From Trueperaceae bacterium (GTDB lineage Bacteria > Deinococcota > Deinococci > Deinococcales > Trueperaceae): 5,922 nt of DNA. The stretch's first letter is position 1; every line of letters begins with the position of its first letter. Location of the stretch: contig SKWV01000191.1 in NCBI GenBank assembly GCA_007128755.1, positions 1 to 5,922 of the forward strand. Direction: 5' to 3'. Positions 3,297 to 5,922 of this stretch are shown here, one piece after another. Below the pieces are notes generated by a model, which was given only the letters and a program-made list of their open reading frames with translations, was not told where the DNA came from and searched no databases. The position numbers and the translations under genes are program-made.

Positions 3297-5903
3297 CTAC
3301 GTTGGGGGCACCAGGCCGCGGCGATGCGCCTCGGCGATCGCGGCGGCGCGGCTGTCGACGCCGAGCTTCCCCAGCACCGCCGAGACCTGATGCTCCACGG
3401 TGCGGGGGCTGACGCGGTGGCGCTGCGCGATCTCGCTGTTCGACAGGCCCTCGACCAAGCGCGCGAGCACCTGTGCCTCGCGCGGTGTGAGACCCGCCGG
3501 ATGCCGTCGGGTGCGTTCGCGCGGGCCGTGCGGGATGCGTACGGCGCCCAGCTCGCGCAGGCGCGCACGGGCGCGCTCGGCGGCCACGCGTGCCCCGAGG
3601 TGCGTGAAGGCATCGACGGCGGTGCGCACCTCGTCCTCAGCCTGACCCTCGGCCAAGGCGCGAGCGGCCTCGAACGGGCACCCGAGCGTCGTCCAGGCCG
3701 CGCTAGCCTCGCGGGAGCGCCCCTGCACCTGCAGCGAGAAGGGCTCGGCGGCGAACGCTGGCAGCTCGCCCACATCGCCCGTCAGGGAGAGCCAGTAGCC
3801 GAGCTCGCCCACGAACCACGGGTGACGTGCCTCGACGGCAAGCTCGAAGGAGGCCGCAGCTTCGCGTCGCACGCGATCGCCGTCGCCCTCGTACCAGGCC
3901 GCCTCCGCCCGGGCCGCGCGCACCGGGGCGAGGCGCTGCAGCGTGCCGGTTCCGACCGCGAGCTCGAGCGCCTCGTCGAGCGCCGACCAGGCCTCCGGGT
4001 CGCCGCGGCGCACGCGGAGGCGGCCGAGGGCCGTCAAGGCCATGATCCTCGTGATCGTCGAAGCCGCGGAGCGCCCGAGCGTGAGCGCCGTGAGGGCCGC
4101 TGCTTCGTCCCAGTCGCCGCGGTAGAGGCGCGTCAGGGCCAGCCACGCCAGGGCGTACGACGACTGTGAGTCCATGTCGTGCCGTTCGGCGAGGCTCACC
4201 GCCAGGCGCAGGTGGTGTTCGGCTTCGTCGAAGCGGTGGAGCTCACCGGCGCCGGAGCCGCGGTTGAGGTGGGCGTTGGCGTGCACCACCTCGAGGCCGT
4301 GCTCCTGCGCCAGCGCGATGGCGCGCGCGAAGTGATCGACGTAGTCGGGTCGGCCCTGGAGCATGAGGGACGACCCCACCGTGACGTGGGCGCCCGCGAG
4401 GATGCGCGCCTCGCCGAGCTCCGTCGCGAGCCCGATGGTGCGCGTCCCCCAGGCGATCGCGGCATCGTGATCGCGGTCGAGCATGCGGAGCGCGGCCCGG
4501 TACTGGTAGGCGCGCGCCAACGCGGCTCCTGGTGGCAGGCCCTCGAGCACCTCGACGGCGTGGGAAGAGGCGGCCTCGGCGGCGGCGTTCTCGCCCAGGC
4601 TGAGGCTGACGCGCGCCAGGTCCGTGTGAGCGTCGGCCCAGTGCTCGGTGCGGCCGGCCGCGCGCCAGCGTTCGATGACGGCGCGCCAGACATCCTGGCT
4701 CTCGGCGTGACGGTCGAGGATCTCGCACTCGCGGGCGTACGCCGCGAGGAGCTCGGTGTGGTCGTCGTCCGGGAGGCGATCCAAGTAGGGGAGGGCCCGC
4801 GCGAACTGGGCGCGCGCCTCGCGATGGGCGCCGAGCGTGGCCGCTTGGCGAGCTGCGGCGGGCGCGTACCGGAGGACGGCGTCGCCGTCGCCGGCTTCGG
4901 CGGCGTGGTGGGCGAGCGTGGCGAGGTCGCTGCGGGACGCGGACCTCGGTTCGAGAGCTGCGAGCACGGCGGCGTGGAGCGTGCGGCGGCGCGGGGCGGA
5001 GACGGTTGCCAAGACCGCCTCGCGCGCCAGCTGGTGGCGGAACGCCAGGCGATCACCCTGCTCGTGGAGCATCCCGCCCGCCAGGCACGCCTCGATCGCG
5101 TCGGTGCTGCAGCCCAGCGCCGCGAGCAGGTCGGGCGCCACGCTCAGCCCGATCACACTGGCTGCCGCGAGCGCGCTGCGCGCCGCGTCGGGAAGACGTC
5201 CGACTCGGGCGCCGACCGCGTCGCTGACGCTGGTCGGCAGCCGCTCCCCGCCGGCGGCCACGACCTCGGTGACGAAAAAGGGGTTGCCGGCCGTGAGTCG
5301 GTGCAGCTCGACCGGGTCGATGTCGATGCCGTGGGCGAGGCGTGCCACCGCTTCGGGGCTCAAGGGGACGAGGCTCATGCGGCTCACGGCCGGAGCGCCC
5401 GCGAGGTCGCCCAGGACCGCCCTGAGGGGGTGTCGGAGCGGTCCGAGCTCGTCGCGGCGGTAGGTGGCGATCACGAGGGCGCACGTGTCGCCTAGGCGGC
5501 GGCCGAGGAAGCGGAGCAGATCGAGTGTGGCGTCGTCTGCCCAGTGCACGTCCTCGAACACGGCCACGGTCGGCCGCGTTCGCAACGCATCGAGCAGGTG
5601 CGCGAAGACGCGTTGCCGGGCACCGTCGTCCTCCAGGAGTGCCTGGAACGTCGGACCGAGCCCGGGTGCCATGTCGAGCAGGGGCCCGAGCGGCCGGGGG
5701 GTCTGCATGGCGTCGCAGGCCCCGACCAACACGCGGGCTGCGCGCGCGGCGTCGTCACAGAAGCGCCGAACCAGTGCCGACTTGCCGATCCCGGCCTCGC
5801 CCCCGATGAACACCATGGCGCCGCGGCCCGATGCGGCGTGCGTCAGGTGCGAGTGCAGGTGACGGAGCTGCTCGTCTCGTTCGAGGAGCGCCGTAGGGGG
5901 CAT
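3297..5903 (-). CDS. LAL-type transcriptional regulator: AAA+ ATPase, helical repeat and LuxR-type HTH
   Basis: An 868-residue protein from ATG 5903 to TAG 3297-3299, the usual size of large ATP-binding LuxR regulators (MalT/LAL type). The N-terminus 'LLERDEQLRHLHSHL' is the usual lead-in to the ATPase domain. Walker A is 'GGEAGIGKS' (34-42, K41) and Walker B 'VAVFEDVHWADD' (113-124, D118); 'LVIATYRRDEL' (143-153) follows as the sensor-like strand. From about 340 to 770 the protein is all helical and TPR-like, for example 'HREARAQFARALPYLDRLPDD' region and 'RFDEAEHHLRLAVSLAERHDM', the usual place for ligand or partner binding. Residues 805-864 are a LuxR-type HTH ('LTPREAQVLARLVEGLSNSEIAQ', recognition helix near 'VSPRTVEHQVSAVLGKLGV'). 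Such proteins are ATP-dependent activators that respond to an inducer. No receiver domain is present. It heads a likely operon with the DUF4242 and exported-protein genes. There is no Shine-Dalgarno; a -10-like box directly before ATG suggests leaderless expression. The frame stays open to the window edge, so an upstream start is not fully excluded. Confidence 0.93.
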   Translation of the reverse strand: MPPTALLERDEQLRHLHSHLTHAASGRGAMVFIGGEAGIGKSALVRRFCDDAARAARVLVGACDAMQTPRPLGPLLDMAPGLGPTFQALLEDDGARQRVFAHLLDALRTRPTVAVFEDVHWADDATLDLLRFLGRRLGDTCALVIATYRRDELGPLRHPLRAVLGDLAGAPAVSRMSLVPLSPEAVARLAHGIDIDPVELHRLTAGNPFFVTEVVAAGGERLPTSVSDAVGARVGRLPDAARSALAAASVIGLSVAPDLLAALGCSTDAIEACLAGGMLHEQGDRLAFRHQLAREAVLATVSAPRRRTLHAAVLAALEPRSASRSDLATLAHHAAEAGDGDAVLRYAPAAARQAATLGAHREARAQFARALPYLDRLPDDDHTELLAAYARECEILDRHAESQDVWRAVIERWRAAGRTEHWADAHTDLARVSLSLGENAAAEAASSHAVEVLEGLPPGAALARAYQYRAALRMLDRDHDAAIAWGTRTIGLATELGEARILAGAHVTVGSSLMLQGRPDYVDHFARAIALAQEHGLEVVHANAHLNRGSGAGELHRFDEAEHHLRLAVSLAERHDMDSQSSYALAWLALTRLYRGDWDEAAALTALTLGRSAASTITRIMALTALGRLRVRRGDPEAWSALDEALELAVGTGTLQRLAPVRAARAEAAWYEGDGDRVRREAAASFELAVEARHPWFVGELGYWLSLTGDVGELPAFAAEPFSLQVQGRSREASAAWTTLGCPFEAARALAEGQAEDEVRTAVDAFTHLGARVAAERARARLRELGAVRIPHGPRERTRRHPAGLTPREAQVLARLVEGLSNSEIAQRHRVSPRTVEHQVSAVLGKLGVDSRAAAIAEAHRRGLVPPT

Positions 5904-5908
5904 GGGGG

Positions 5909-5914
5909 ACGATA
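5909..5914 (-). promoter_or_regulatory. Putative -10 box of a leaderless promoter for the LAL regulator gene
   Basis: On the - strand the hexamer is TATCGT, fitting TANNNT, and is separated from ATG 5903 by five C residues. That geometry places the transcription start at about the A of ATG. No Shine-Dalgarno sequence precedes the start codon. Any -35 element would fall outside the window. Confidence 0.45.
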
Positions 5915-5922
5915 GCAGGCGC

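Noticed and set aside
4179..5495. Long + strand open frame (438 codons) opposite the LAL regulator gene
   Set aside because: It is antisense to a clear, full-length ATPase/LuxR gene, its translation is Gly/Ala/Arg/Val-rich without a recognisable domain, and GC-rich DNA commonly leaves the opposite strand open.
1..5922. Mobile elements, CRISPR arrays, tRNA or rRNA genes
   Set aside because: I looked for transposase-like proteins, terminal repeats, regularly spaced direct repeats and structured RNA genes and saw none; the only regular repeat is the short operator array at 1414-1451.

Overview
The window is compact, very GC-rich bacterial chromosome with six protein genes and almost no spare sequence. 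The gene content (tandem VOC/PhnB-like protein, DinB-like protein, Phd-VapC toxin-antitoxin pair, DUF4242 protein, large LuxR-type ATPase regulator) and apparently leaderless genes with TANNNT -10 boxes point to a high-GC soil or aquatic bacterium, most likely an actinomycete-like lineage. This is an inference; no rRNA or other phylogenetic marker is present. I see no transposase, phage gene, tRNA or CRISPR array.

Layout, left to right. (1) 2-835, + strand: the 3' part of a two-domain VOC/PhnB-like protein whose start lies outside the window. (2) 889-1371, - strand: a DinB-like metal-dependent-fold protein, convergent with the VOC gene. (3) 1372-1460: a divergent promoter region holding a striking operator-like array, four GTAGCA/TGCTAC hexamers spaced 11, 11 and 10 bp apart. 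(4) 1461-2109, + strand: a Phd/YefM-type antitoxin and an overlapping PIN-domain VapC toxin. (5) 2110-2234: convergent intergenic region with a perfect 13-bp GC-rich hairpin, probably a two-way terminator. (6) 2235-5903, - strand: a likely three-gene operon read right to left: an 868-residue LAL-type ATPase/LuxR regulator, a 90-residue DUF4242 protein, and an exported protein of unrecognised function.

How it fits together. The antitoxin probably autorepresses the toxin-antitoxin promoter through the hexamer array, and one further hexamer sits in the -10 box of the divergent DinB gene, so the two may be co-controlled. In the right-hand operon the regulator gene appears to start leaderless. The two downstream genes carry good Shine-Dalgarno sequences 7 nt from their ATGs and no visible promoter of their own. 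The Shine-Dalgarno of the DUF4242 gene can be paired almost completely with a sequence just after the regulator's stop codon, a possible translational switch inside the operon. The most interesting items are this SD-masking stem-loop, the helically phased operator, and the uncharacterised regulator/DUF4242/exported-protein operon.
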